Source: CAZLCC01 sp964558365 (GTDB lineage Bacteria; Patescibacteriota; Saccharimonadia; Saccharimonadales; Saccharimonadaceae). From it: a DNA stretch of 64,000 bases. Shown piece after piece: positions 16,469 to 24,671 of the stretch; within the stretch, counting starts at the first letter, position 1, and the number at the start of each line of letters is the position of its first letter. Under the pieces are notes generated by a model. The model did not search any database. It had not been told where the DNA came from and saw nothing but the letters and a program-made list of their open reading frames with translations. Location: the NCBI GenBank assembly GCA_964558365.1, contig CAZLCC010000007.1:13177-77176 (forward strand), in the 5' to 3' direction. The translations under genes and the position numbers were made by a program.

Positions 16469-18655
16469 TTATTCTTCTGAGAAAACTTCGTCGGCATTAG
16501 AAATCAGAACTTCACGCGGCCTAGCACCGTCTGCCGGGCCGATAATTCCTTGTTCTTCCATAGATTCGATCAAGCGTGCTGCGCGTGCGTACCCTACTCT
16601 TAAGCGTCGTTGCAATAAACTCGCACTCGCCTTACCGCTTTCAACAACAACTCGCACCGCATCTTTATACATGTCGTCATCATTGCCACCATCAAAGTCC
16701 ATTACTACGCCACCTTTACCATTTAAATTAACTGGTTGTTTTGTAATTTCTTCATCATATTCAGGAGCTCGCTGCATTCGCAAATGGTCAGTAATCTTAA
16801 CGACTTCTTCATCCATTACCCATGCGCCTTGAATACGTTTTGGCTTGCTCATCGCTGGCGTTAAGAGTAACATATCACCCTGACCAAGCAACTTCTCAGC
16901 TCCAATTTGGTCTAGGATGGTACGTGAATCTACTTGAGATGCAACTGTAAAGGCAATGCGAGCCGGAACGTTAGCTTTAATAAGCCCAGTGATAACATCA
17001 ACACTTGGGCGCTGCGTTGCAAGCACAAGATGAATTCCCACTGCACGAGCTTTTTGCGCTAAACGAACAATCAGTGCTTCGACATCTCTTGCGGCCAACA
17101 TCATGAGATCAGACAATTCGTCGATAACAATAACAATATACGGCATAGTTTCATCTTTCTTGCGGTGGTTGTAGCTTTTAATATCGCGTACTTTTTCTTC
17201 CGCAAGCAAGCTATAGCGTCGCTCCATTTCGTTAGTTGCCCACTTTAAGGCACTGATGCACTCTTCTGGCTTGGTAATAATTGGTGCAAGAAGGTGCGGA
17301 ATATCTTCGTATGGCGCCATTTCAACTTGCTTTGGATCAACCAAAATAAGTTTCATGTCTGACGGACTGTTGCGATATAAAAGACTGGTAAGAAGCGTGT
17401 TGATCATAACCGATTTACCAGAACCAGTTTGACCAGCAATCAGAAGATGCGGCATCTTGTTAAGTTCACCAACCACAGAATCACCTGCAATATCTTTTCC
17501 AATTGCAAAACTGAGTGCCTCTTTGGTTTTTTGCCACTGCTTGCTAGAAAGCACACCATAAAGTCGAACGTCTGCCGCTTTTCGGTTTGGTACTTCAATA
17601 CCAACTGCACGCTGCCCAGGAATTGGCGCTTCAATACGCAAGCTTTGTGCCGCAAGGTTTAACGCTATGTTCGTTTCGAGTGCCGTAATGCGAGTAAGCT
17701 TTACTCCACTTGGTGGTTTCAGCGTATATTGTGTTACTTTCGGGCCAATGTTTGCCCCTTCCATATCAACATTAATGTTAAATTCCGAAAGCGTGTCTTT
17801 AATAGTCTGGGCATTATGTTTCACATCGCCTGCATCTGCTGGCGATTGTTTTTTCTCTAATAGATCCAAGCTTGGTCCCTGCCAATCTGGATCGTTAGCC
17901 GTTGTTAATGCCGTCTGTTCTTCTGCATCTTTATCCCTATTTACGCTGCTTTTAAGACTAGAAAGCCGTGATGATTTTTTATCTTCTGCCTCTGAAGATA
18001 ACGTTGGCACACCTTCATTTAATTTAAGTTCACCAATTGCTGCTGGTTTCTTTTCAACCTCAGCCGCGCGCATTGTTTCAGCATTTTTCTCGTTAATGTC
18101 GCTTTCATCTCGCTTAAACATTTCGGCGATATATGAAAACAAGATACTTGGCGAAAGGCGCAGTACAAATAGCGTAGTAATAAAAATGAGAATGCCTAAG
18201 ATAAAGCCAGCAACTGTGTTACTAACAAGGCTTAGCAGAATTTGGTCTAAGAACCAGCCAACCAAACCACCACCTTGACCATCTGTTGCTGTACTCATAA
18301 ACTGCGACGGTGCAAAAAGCTGTAAAAATGCCGCCAACCAAACTACCCATAAAACAGATGCAATTGGCATAACAATAGGTAATTTGTTTTCTTCTGCACG
18401 AAAAATCTCAACGGTGATAAAAACCAGTAAGAACGGTAGCGCATACACTGTCCAGCCAATGGTTGAGCGGATAACCATATAAAACCATTCCAACACTGGC
18501 CCGCCAGCGCCAAACATCGCAACGATAAGGAGTAGTGCCGTGGCGGCAAGTACCACTGCTATAACTTGCGACCAAAACCCTTCTGGAAGCAAGTGCTGCG
18601 GAGCAGCAACTTCAGCCTTTTTCTTTCTTCGTGTTGTCTTTTTCTTTTTTGCCAT
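16469..18655 (-). CDS. ftsK: DNA translocase FtsK/SpoIIIE
   Basis: A 728-aa DNA translocase. The N-terminus has a basic stretch and four TM helices (about residues 28-180), followed by a linker and the alpha/beta motor with Walker A AGQTGSGKSVMINTLL and Walker B IVIVIDELSDLMM. The C-terminal gamma winged helix (LLQRRLRVGYARAARLIESM) should read polar DNA motifs. It acts at the septum in chromosome segregation. The ATG lies 13 bases after a TATAAT (18674-18669). It is probably transcribed on its own. Confidence 0.94.
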   Translation of the reverse strand: MAKKKKTTRRKKKAEVAAPQHLLPEGFWSQVIAVVLAATALLLIVAMFGAGGPVLEWFYMVIRSTIGWTVYALPFLLVFITVEIFRAEENKLPIVMPIASVLWVVWLAAFLQLFAPSQFMSTATDGQGGGLVGWFLDQILLSLVSNTVAGFILGILIFITTLFVLRLSPSILFSYIAEMFKRDESDINEKNAETMRAAEVEKKPAAIGELKLNEGVPTLSSEAEDKKSSRLSSLKSSVNRDKDAEEQTALTTANDPDWQGPSLDLLEKKQSPADAGDVKHNAQTIKDTLSEFNINVDMEGANIGPKVTQYTLKPPSGVKLTRITALETNIALNLAAQSLRIEAPIPGQRAVGIEVPNRKAADVRLYGVLSSKQWQKTKEALSFAIGKDIAGDSVVGELNKMPHLLIAGQTGSGKSVMINTLLTSLLYRNSPSDMKLILVDPKQVEMAPYEDIPHLLAPIITKPEECISALKWATNEMERRYSLLAEEKVRDIKSYNHRKKDETMPYIVIVIDELSDLMMLAARDVEALIVRLAQKARAVGIHLVLATQRPSVDVITGLIKANVPARIAFTVASQVDSRTILDQIGAEKLLGQGDMLLLTPAMSKPKRIQGAWVMDEEVVKITDHLRMQRAPEYDEEITKQPVNLNGKGGVVMDFDGGNDDDMYKDAVRVVVESGKASASLLQRRLRVGYARAARLIESMEEQGIIGPADGARPREVLISNADEVFSEE

Positions 18656-18743
18656 AATACTTCTTTTTATTATAGGCGCCCGCCTCTAAGCTGTCGAGCA
18701 ACCTTTATACTTTTATTGTAGCATATTTTACTACAAAAAGCAA

Positions 18744-20831
18744 CTAGTATTCGCGAATGTGTTGATTGCGTGATTCTTGCGGTTTCTTTGGTTGCGGACG
18801 AACCATCTTGCGAGGTGCATTGCGCTGCGCTTGGAGTGATCCACCGTCTGCCACTTCATTAATCACTGGAATAACAATCGGCATGCGCTTTGTTTGATCA
18901 TAAAGAATATGTGTAATGTCTTCTTTTAATTCTTTCTTGAGCGCTTCTATATCCGGCTTGCGGCCGCTAAAACTGCGGGCAATTTTTTGCTTTAGATATT
19001 GGCGGATTGTACCAATAAGCTCTTCACTGTCTCTAAGATAAATAAATCCACGAGAGATAATATCTGGACTCGTTAGTAATCGTCCACTGCGGCCAATGGT
19101 AAGTACCGCAATAAACATACCCTCATTCGACATATGTAAACGATCTTTTACCACCACTTCGCTCACCTCTGCACCGCTATCGTCAAACATGATGCCACCC
19201 ACAGGCACGCGTCCAGCTTTTCGCACACCACCCTCAAGATCCAACTCTACGACATCGCCAGAATCACACACAATAATATTCTTGCGTGGAATTGCTGCTT
19301 TTTGTTCTGCCATTTCTGCATTGTGCACTAACATATGGAATTCACCATGAATTGGCATATACCATGTTGGATTCAGTGCATTCACTAACTTCACGTGCTC
19401 TTCATAAGAAGCATGCCCAGAAAGATGCAGCGGGCCAACACCGTGAATGTGTGTTTTGCCGTCACGAATTACTTCGGCTCCCTCACGCATTAAGCCATCA
19501 ACCGTGCGGATAACGCTTGGCTCATTGCCAGGAATTGGACTTGAACTAAACACAACTACATCTGTATTTTTTATTTTAATGTGCCTGTGCGCTCCTGTTG
19601 CCATACGGTTAAGCACCGCATTCATTTCGCCTTGGCTACCAGTACAAACAATTGTTGCGCGACCATCTGGTAGCTTAATAAGATCTTCCATTTTCACAAT
19701 GGTATCTTTTGGCACGTTGATTTCGTGCGTTCTTAGCGCCGTTTCAAGGTTGTTGATCATACTAAATCCAGCAAACGCTACTTTTCGATTGCGTGCTTTC
19801 GCTTCATTCAAAATAAGTTGCAATCGATGAATCTGGCTTGAAAAACAGCTGGCAATAACTCGCGAATTAGGGAATCCGTCCATTACTGCTCCAATATTTT
19901 CAGCTACATCAAACTCGCCGTGTGCAGGTGGTTCTGGGCGATCAATATTCGTGCTTTCGTTTAGCAACATATGAATACCTTCTTTAGCTGCTATCTCAGT
20001 AAGCCGCTCTAAATCAAACTTCTTGCCATCAACCGGCTTGTCTTCAAAGCGCCAGTCACCAGTGTGCACAATCACTCCAACTGGTGTGCGAATAATAAAC
20101 GCCACACAGCCAGGAATTGAGTGGAGCACATGCACTGCTTCAACCGAAATGTTATCGCCAAATTGAATTCGCTCACGAGAAAACGGATCGAGCGTGTGAT
20201 ATTTAGGTTCATAATCAGTCTGTGCTTCTTCCATATGGCGCTCAATCATACCAAGCGTAAACTTTGTGCCATATACTGGTGCCGGAATTTTATGAATAAT
20301 ATTTTTTACTGCACCGATGTGATCTAAGTGAGCATGTGTGAAAAGATGTGCACGAATTTTATGCTTATTTTGTTCTAGATATGTCGTATCAGGAACAATA
20401 TAGTTCACACCCGGATAGTCATTTCCAGGGAAAATAAGTCCCATATCAATTACGACTATATCGTCGCCATACTCAATAGCAGTCATGTTTTTGCCGATGC
20501 CCATTTCGCCCAAGCCACCGATTGGAATAATCTTCAGTTTCTTATCTTTGATTTGCTGCAAGCGCTCTTTTTTCTGCTGCGCAAGACTAAATTGTTGGCC
20601 CTGATAGCCATTATAAATACTCTTGTTCACCGGAATGTTAATAACATGCTGAGAAGCACGTTGCTTTACGCTTTCGCTGTTGCGGCGCTGTGCTCGCTGC
20701 ACTTCACCTCGTCGTGTATTAGTGCGTGCTAGCACGCTATTATTTTGCTGCGGACGACGATTCTGTTGATTTCGTTGTCCACGTTTATTTTGGTCGTCTC
20801 CTTGTGGAGTCGCAAGTCTGCGTTGTCCCAT
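18744..20831 (-). CDS. rnj: Ribonuclease J
   Basis: A 695-aa metallo-beta-lactamase/beta-CASP ribonuclease that matures rRNA and degrades mRNA. The metal motif is THAHLDHIGAV, with HTGDWRFED, a beta-CASP TGSQGEMNAVL and PIHGEFHMLVHN downstream. The C-terminal domain continues to about residue 660. The first 90 residues are an extension rich in Arg, Gln and Asn that is not part of the catalytic fold and may bind RNA or be disordered. It follows UDG by seven bases. RNase J beside PNPase and rpsO fits an RNA-turnover cluster. Confidence 0.93.
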   Translation of the reverse strand: MGQRRLATPQGDDQNKRGQRNQQNRRPQQNNSVLARTNTRRGEVQRAQRRNSESVKQRASQHVINIPVNKSIYNGYQGQQFSLAQQKKERLQQIKDKKLKIIPIGGLGEMGIGKNMTAIEYGDDIVVIDMGLIFPGNDYPGVNYIVPDTTYLEQNKHKIRAHLFTHAHLDHIGAVKNIIHKIPAPVYGTKFTLGMIERHMEEAQTDYEPKYHTLDPFSRERIQFGDNISVEAVHVLHSIPGCVAFIIRTPVGVIVHTGDWRFEDKPVDGKKFDLERLTEIAAKEGIHMLLNESTNIDRPEPPAHGEFDVAENIGAVMDGFPNSRVIASCFSSQIHRLQLILNEAKARNRKVAFAGFSMINNLETALRTHEINVPKDTIVKMEDLIKLPDGRATIVCTGSQGEMNAVLNRMATGAHRHIKIKNTDVVVFSSSPIPGNEPSVIRTVDGLMREGAEVIRDGKTHIHGVGPLHLSGHASYEEHVKLVNALNPTWYMPIHGEFHMLVHNAEMAEQKAAIPRKNIIVCDSGDVVELDLEGGVRKAGRVPVGGIMFDDSGAEVSEVVVKDRLHMSNEGMFIAVLTIGRSGRLLTSPDIISRGFIYLRDSEELIGTIRQYLKQKIARSFSGRKPDIEALKKELKEDITHILYDQTKRMPIVIPVINEVADGGSLQAQRNAPRKMVRPQPKKPQESRNQHIREY

Positions 20832-20838
20832 AATTATT

Positions 20839-21429
20839 TTATTTCCTTTCTTTTTCTAAAATTTCAATTATTTTTGGAAGCTTTGTAAAATCATCAATCA
20901 AAGTTTGGCGCATACCTCCGTTATATAGCGCTGCTGCTGGATGAAACAGCGGCACAATAACTAATTTCTTTTCACCAAACGTGATACGTTTTAGCTCACC
21001 ATGAATCTGACTGATTTTCATGCCGGGCAAGAAATACTCCATGCTGTGTCGGCCAAGTGTCACAACAATTTTGGGGTTAATTGCCTCTAGCTGATGAATA
21101 AGATACGGCCAAAAAGCTTTCTTTTCCTCCGGTAATGGATCGCGATTATTTGGTGGTCGGTACTTCACAATATTTGTAATGTATACGTCACTGCGCTCCA
21201 TGCCAGCAGCTTCAAGCATTTCATTTAAAAACTTGCCCGCCGCGCCAACAAAAGGTAGCCCCTGTAAATCCTCATTTTTACCCGGCGCCTCGCCAATAAA
21301 CACAATATCCGCATTCGGATTTCCATCACCCACTACAAGGTTCGTGGCATTCTTAGCCAAATCTGGGCAGACATTATTTTTTAAAATATCTGCCTTAATT
21401 TGATCGAGAAGTGTTTGCTTATTCGACAT
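20839..21429 (-). CDS. Uracil-DNA glycosylase, family 4-like, iron-sulfur ligands missing
   Basis: A 196-aa UDG of the family 4 (UdgA) type. Motif A is GEAPGKNEDLQGLPFVG, then the NIVKYRPPNNRDP segment, and the intercalating motif is HPAAAL. It removes uracil from DNA. Family 4 enzymes bind a 4Fe-4S cluster through four cysteines. Here residue 21 is the only cysteine, and the positions usually Cys in VKCRPP and in the following helix are Tyr90 and Phe106. It overlaps the pnp stop by eleven bases. It is probably active without a cluster, but this is inference. Confidence 0.88.
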   Translation of the reverse strand: MSNKQTLLDQIKADILKNNVCPDLAKNATNLVVGDGNPNADIVFIGEAPGKNEDLQGLPFVGAAGKFLNEMLEAAGMERSDVYITNIVKYRPPNNRDPLPEEKKAFWPYLIHQLEAINPKIVVTLGRHSMEYFLPGMKISQIHGELKRITFGEKKLVIVPLFHPAAALYNGGMRQTLIDDFTKLPKIIEILEKERK

Positions 21430-23533
21430 CTTTCATTGTGAGGCTAAGTCGCCCGCGTTCGTCAATTGCGTTTAATTTCACACGAACTTTTTGACCTTCT
21501 TTTAGTACGTCTGTTACTTTTTCAACTCGCTCGTTTGAAATTTGAGAAATATGAAGCATGCCATCAATACCCGGCATAATGTTTACAAACGCACCAAAGT
21601 CTTTAATTCCCACCACGGTGCCTTCATAAATCTTGCCAACTTCTGGCTCTTCAACCAAGCTTTTTACCCAATCCAAAGCTTTTTCAATTGATTCACCATT
21701 AACGGCAGAGATTGTTACCAAGCCATCTTCTTTAATATCAACTTCCGCGCCTGTTTCTGACGTAATTTTATTGATTGTTTCGCCGCCTTTACCAATAATT
21801 GCACCGATTTTATCTGGATTAATTTTAATCTTTTCGATACGTGGTGCGTGTGGGCTTAAGTTTGTGCGCGGTTCTGCAATTGTTGTTAGCATATGCTCTA
21901 AAATCTTTGCTCGCCCAACTTTACCTTTTTCAATTGCTTCGCGAAGCACTTCAACCGGAAGACCGTGCACCTTCATATCCATTTGCAACGCAGTAATACC
22001 GTTTTCGGTTCCTGCGACTTTAAAGTCCATATCACCAGCAAAATCTTCCGCATCTGCAATATCACTCAAGATATATGGTGTGTCACCATCCATCATTAAG
22101 CCCATCGCGATACCGCTTACTGGACGCTTAATTGGCACACCTGCGTCCATCAATGCCAAACAACTTGAACAAACCGCTGCCATTGAGGTTGAACCATTCT
22201 GGCTCATAATTTCCGTAACGCTGCGAATTGTATAAGGAAATTCTTCAGCTTCAGGCAGCACCGCACTGAGTGCACGCTCTGCAAGATAGCCATGGCCAAT
22301 CTCGCGACGGCCAGCACTCATAAGACGCTTAACTTCACCTACTGTGTAGCCTGGTGCGTTGTAGTGGTGCATATAACGACGCTCGAAGTCATTTTGCTCC
22401 ATAGTATCTACCATTTGCGCATAACTTAACGGCGCAAGCGTTACAATATTCATTCCCTGTGTTACACCACGAGTGAAGAGGCTCGAGCCGTGAGTGCGTG
22501 GCAAGATGCCAATTTCTGAGCTAAGCTGACGAATTTCGTCTAGCTTTCGTCCATCTGGACGTGTTTGGCTCGCCACGATATGCTTACGCACATCTTTATG
22601 AAGTGCCATAGTAAACGCTTCATCATATTCACGGTGCACGCCTTCATACTCTTCTTCGTGTTTTTCTTCCATGTCTGCATGAAATTGCTTACGGAGCGTT
22701 GAGATAAGATCATTGCGTTCTGGATACGGCTTATGTAGGTTCTCGCCTAGTTTACCTGCTACCCACTCATCAACAGTTTTTTGTATATCTTCATCTGGCA
22801 AAACCAATTCATATTCAAGCTTTTCTGGAGCAACTTTTGCAATTAATTCTTTTTGGAGCTTAATTGCTGGCTGCATTGCTTTATGTGCCCACGCTAAAGC
22901 ATCGGCAATCACTTCTTCGCTTACTTCTTTTGCGCCAGCTTCAACCATAATAATCGCTTCTTCTGTTCCAGCAACAACAAGATCAAGATCACTCGCTGCA
23001 ATTTCTTCAGGCGTTGCAAAAGCTTTAAACTCACCATTAACCCGTGCAACACGCAAACCTGCCACAGGTCCACTAAATGGCGCACCAGTAAGGCTCAATG
23101 CGGCACTCGTTGCAATCATGGCAATCATATCCGGACGAAAGCTTGGATCCATTGAAAGCACTGTCGCCACACCCTGCACCTGTTGACGATAGCCTTTTGG
23201 AAACAGTGGGCGAATTGGGCGATCAATAATACGTCCAATTAAAATTGCTTCGTCACTTGGACGACCTTCGCGTTTTATAAATCGACTACCTGAGATTTTG
23301 CCGCTTGCATAAAATTTCTCTTCATAATCTATGCTAAGTGGAAAATAATCCATACCACTTGTTGGTTTGTCGCTCACCATGCCGGTGCCCATCACGACAG
23401 TGTCGCCATAACTTACTAGCACTGAAGCGCTTGCACGAAAACCAATACGGTTTATCTCTATTTTTAAAGGCTTACCGCAAAGCTCCGCCTCTACTGATAC
23501 TTTTTCTTTTCCATAAGGATTGATTGTTGACAT
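21419..23533 (-). CDS. pnp: Polynucleotide phosphorylase
   Basis: A 704-aa phosphorolytic 3'-5' exoribonuclease: two RNase PH domains (about residues 10-220 and 320-540) joined by a helical linker, then a KH domain (IGAIIGKGGETINKI) and an S1 domain (GKIYEGTVVGIKDFGAFVNI). The active-site region DGDTPYILSDIADAEDFAGDMDFK is present, cited by landmarks D-I-A-D-A-E-D and GDMDFKVAG. It is downstream of rpsO, the common rpsO-pnp order. A 138-base intergenic segment upstream may hold processing or autoregulatory hairpins, but I saw no clear long stem. Confidence 0.96.
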   Translation of the reverse strand: MSTINPYGKEKVSVEAELCGKPLKIEINRIGFRASASVLVSYGDTVVMGTGMVSDKPTSGMDYFPLSIDYEEKFYASGKISGSRFIKREGRPSDEAILIGRIIDRPIRPLFPKGYRQQVQGVATVLSMDPSFRPDMIAMIATSAALSLTGAPFSGPVAGLRVARVNGEFKAFATPEEIAASDLDLVVAGTEEAIIMVEAGAKEVSEEVIADALAWAHKAMQPAIKLQKELIAKVAPEKLEYELVLPDEDIQKTVDEWVAGKLGENLHKPYPERNDLISTLRKQFHADMEEKHEEEYEGVHREYDEAFTMALHKDVRKHIVASQTRPDGRKLDEIRQLSSEIGILPRTHGSSLFTRGVTQGMNIVTLAPLSYAQMVDTMEQNDFERRYMHHYNAPGYTVGEVKRLMSAGRREIGHGYLAERALSAVLPEAEEFPYTIRSVTEIMSQNGSTSMAAVCSSCLALMDAGVPIKRPVSGIAMGLMMDGDTPYILSDIADAEDFAGDMDFKVAGTENGITALQMDMKVHGLPVEVLREAIEKGKVGRAKILEHMLTTIAEPRTNLSPHAPRIEKIKINPDKIGAIIGKGGETINKITSETGAEVDIKEDGLVTISAVNGESIEKALDWVKSLVEEPEVGKIYEGTVVGIKDFGAFVNIMPGIDGMLHISQISNERVEKVTDVLKEGQKVRVKLNAIDERGRLSLTMKDVE

Positions 23534-23671
23534 ATAAGTACTATGTCCTTTCTTTAGACTACCTTTTTAGTAGGTAACGGGTGTTATTCCATTTATTCGC
23601 TAAATGAAGCTAGCATCCACCACCTAAATATAAAGATAAAAGAAGTCTAAGTTATAAAATTTCGATACGAG

Positions 23672-23938
23672 CTACTTGCGCAAGCCAAGTTTTGCTACAA
23701 GCTTTTGATAGCCAGCAAAATCTTTGCGTTCTAGATATTTTAATAGACGCTTTCGTTGCCCCACCATTTGCAAAAGACCACGACGAGCTTTGTTGTCGTG
23801 CTTATGCACCTTAAGATGCTCTGTCACCTCTTTAATGCGCTCAGTCAAAATAGACACCTGCGCTTCAGGCGATCCTACATCGTTTTTGTGGCGTTGCGTA
23901 GAAGCAATAGCCTTTGTTTTATCCTCACGAGTAATCAT
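23672..23938 (-). CDS. rpsO: Ribosomal protein uS15
   Basis: An 88-aa uS15 of normal length. Landmarks are RHKNDVGSPEAQVSIL, ITERI-like LTERIKEVTEHLKVHKHD and RRGLLQMVGQRKRLLKYL. It binds the central domain of 16S rRNA. The ATG at 23938 is preferred to the GTG at 23950 because a promoter -10 box ends immediately before that GTG. It precedes pnp. Confidence 0.95.
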   Translation of the reverse strand: MITREDKTKAIASTQRHKNDVGSPEAQVSILTERIKEVTEHLKVHKHDNKARRGLLQMVGQRKRLLKYLERKDFAGYQKLVAKLGLRK

Positions 23939-23950
23939 ATCTTGTTTCAC

Positions 23951-23979
23951 ATTCTAGCACCCCTGATGGTCTAATGCAA
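23951..23979 (-). promoter_or_regulatory. Promoter of rpsO-pnp
   Basis: TTGCAT (23979-23974), a 17-base spacer and TAGAAT (23956-23951) on the minus strand, overlapping the last bases of truB. The start site would be near 23944, about six bases before the rpsO ATG. Confidence 0.55.
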
Positions 23980-24654
23980 GGGTTTTATAGATGTCGCTGC
24001 TTCATCCTCCAGGGTTACTGCTTCGTTAACCTGCCATTCGCCCACTGTTGTGCGTCTCAGCTCCTGGCAATACGCCCCTGTTTTTAGGACTTTTCCAATA
24101 TCTTCGGCAAGTGTACGGATATAGGTTCCGCTTGAAACATGGGTGCGAATTTTAAGCTTTGGATAAGTGTAATCAACCAGCTCAAGTTTATAAATCGTTA
24201 CTTCACGCTGCGGCATGTCTACTTTTTTGCCGTCTCGCGCCAGCTTATATGCCCGCTGGCCATCAATTTTAATAGCCGAAAAAGCTGGTGGTGTTTGCAT
24301 AATGAACCCAGTAAAATGCTTGAGAGCTTTTTTGATATCTTCTTCCGTTGGAACAACTCGAGAAGCGTGACTAATTTCTCCTTCTGGATCTCCCGTTGTG
24401 CTTGTTTCGCCAAGCACAATTGTTGCTTCATAGGTTTTATCAAGCTTGCTAAACTTACCTGCTTGCTTACAGGCCTTGCCCACGAGTAATATCATCAAGC
24501 CTGTTGCAAATGGATCAAGCGTGCCAGTGTGACCAACTTTTACTTTTTTGCCAGCTTTTTCAGTCAGTTTTCGTCGCACACGCGCAACCACACCAAAACT
24601 AGTCATATTCGCTGGTTTATCAATCAAAATCATGCCGTCCATTTGGGGCATCAT
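23971..24654 (-). CDS. truB: tRNA pseudouridine(55) synthase
   Basis: A 227-aa TruB with the catalytic motif GHTGTLDPFATGLM (Asp in GTLDPFA), the N-terminal GMILIDKPANMTSF and the later SSGTYIRTLAEDIG. It is shorter than E. coli TruB because the C-terminal PUA domain is absent. It makes pseudouridine 55 in tRNA T-loops. It lies 17 bases after the DHH-like gene. The ATG at 24654 is supported by an AGGTAAG; Met5 and Met8 are alternatives. Confidence 0.93.
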   Translation of the reverse strand: MMPQMDGMILIDKPANMTSFGVVARVRRKLTEKAGKKVKVGHTGTLDPFATGLMILLVGKACKQAGKFSKLDKTYEATIVLGETSTTGDPEGEISHASRVVPTEEDIKKALKHFTGFIMQTPPAFSAIKIDGQRAYKLARDGKKVDMPQREVTIYKLELVDYTYPKLKIRTHVSSGTYIRTLAEDIGKVLKTGAYCQELRRTTVGEWQVNEAVTLEDEAATSIKPLH

Positions 24655-24671
24655 AACATAGACTTACCTAT

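Noticed and set aside
17667..18278. A 203-codon plus-strand ORF
   Set aside because: It is antisense to ftsK, with no SD and no recognisable domain.
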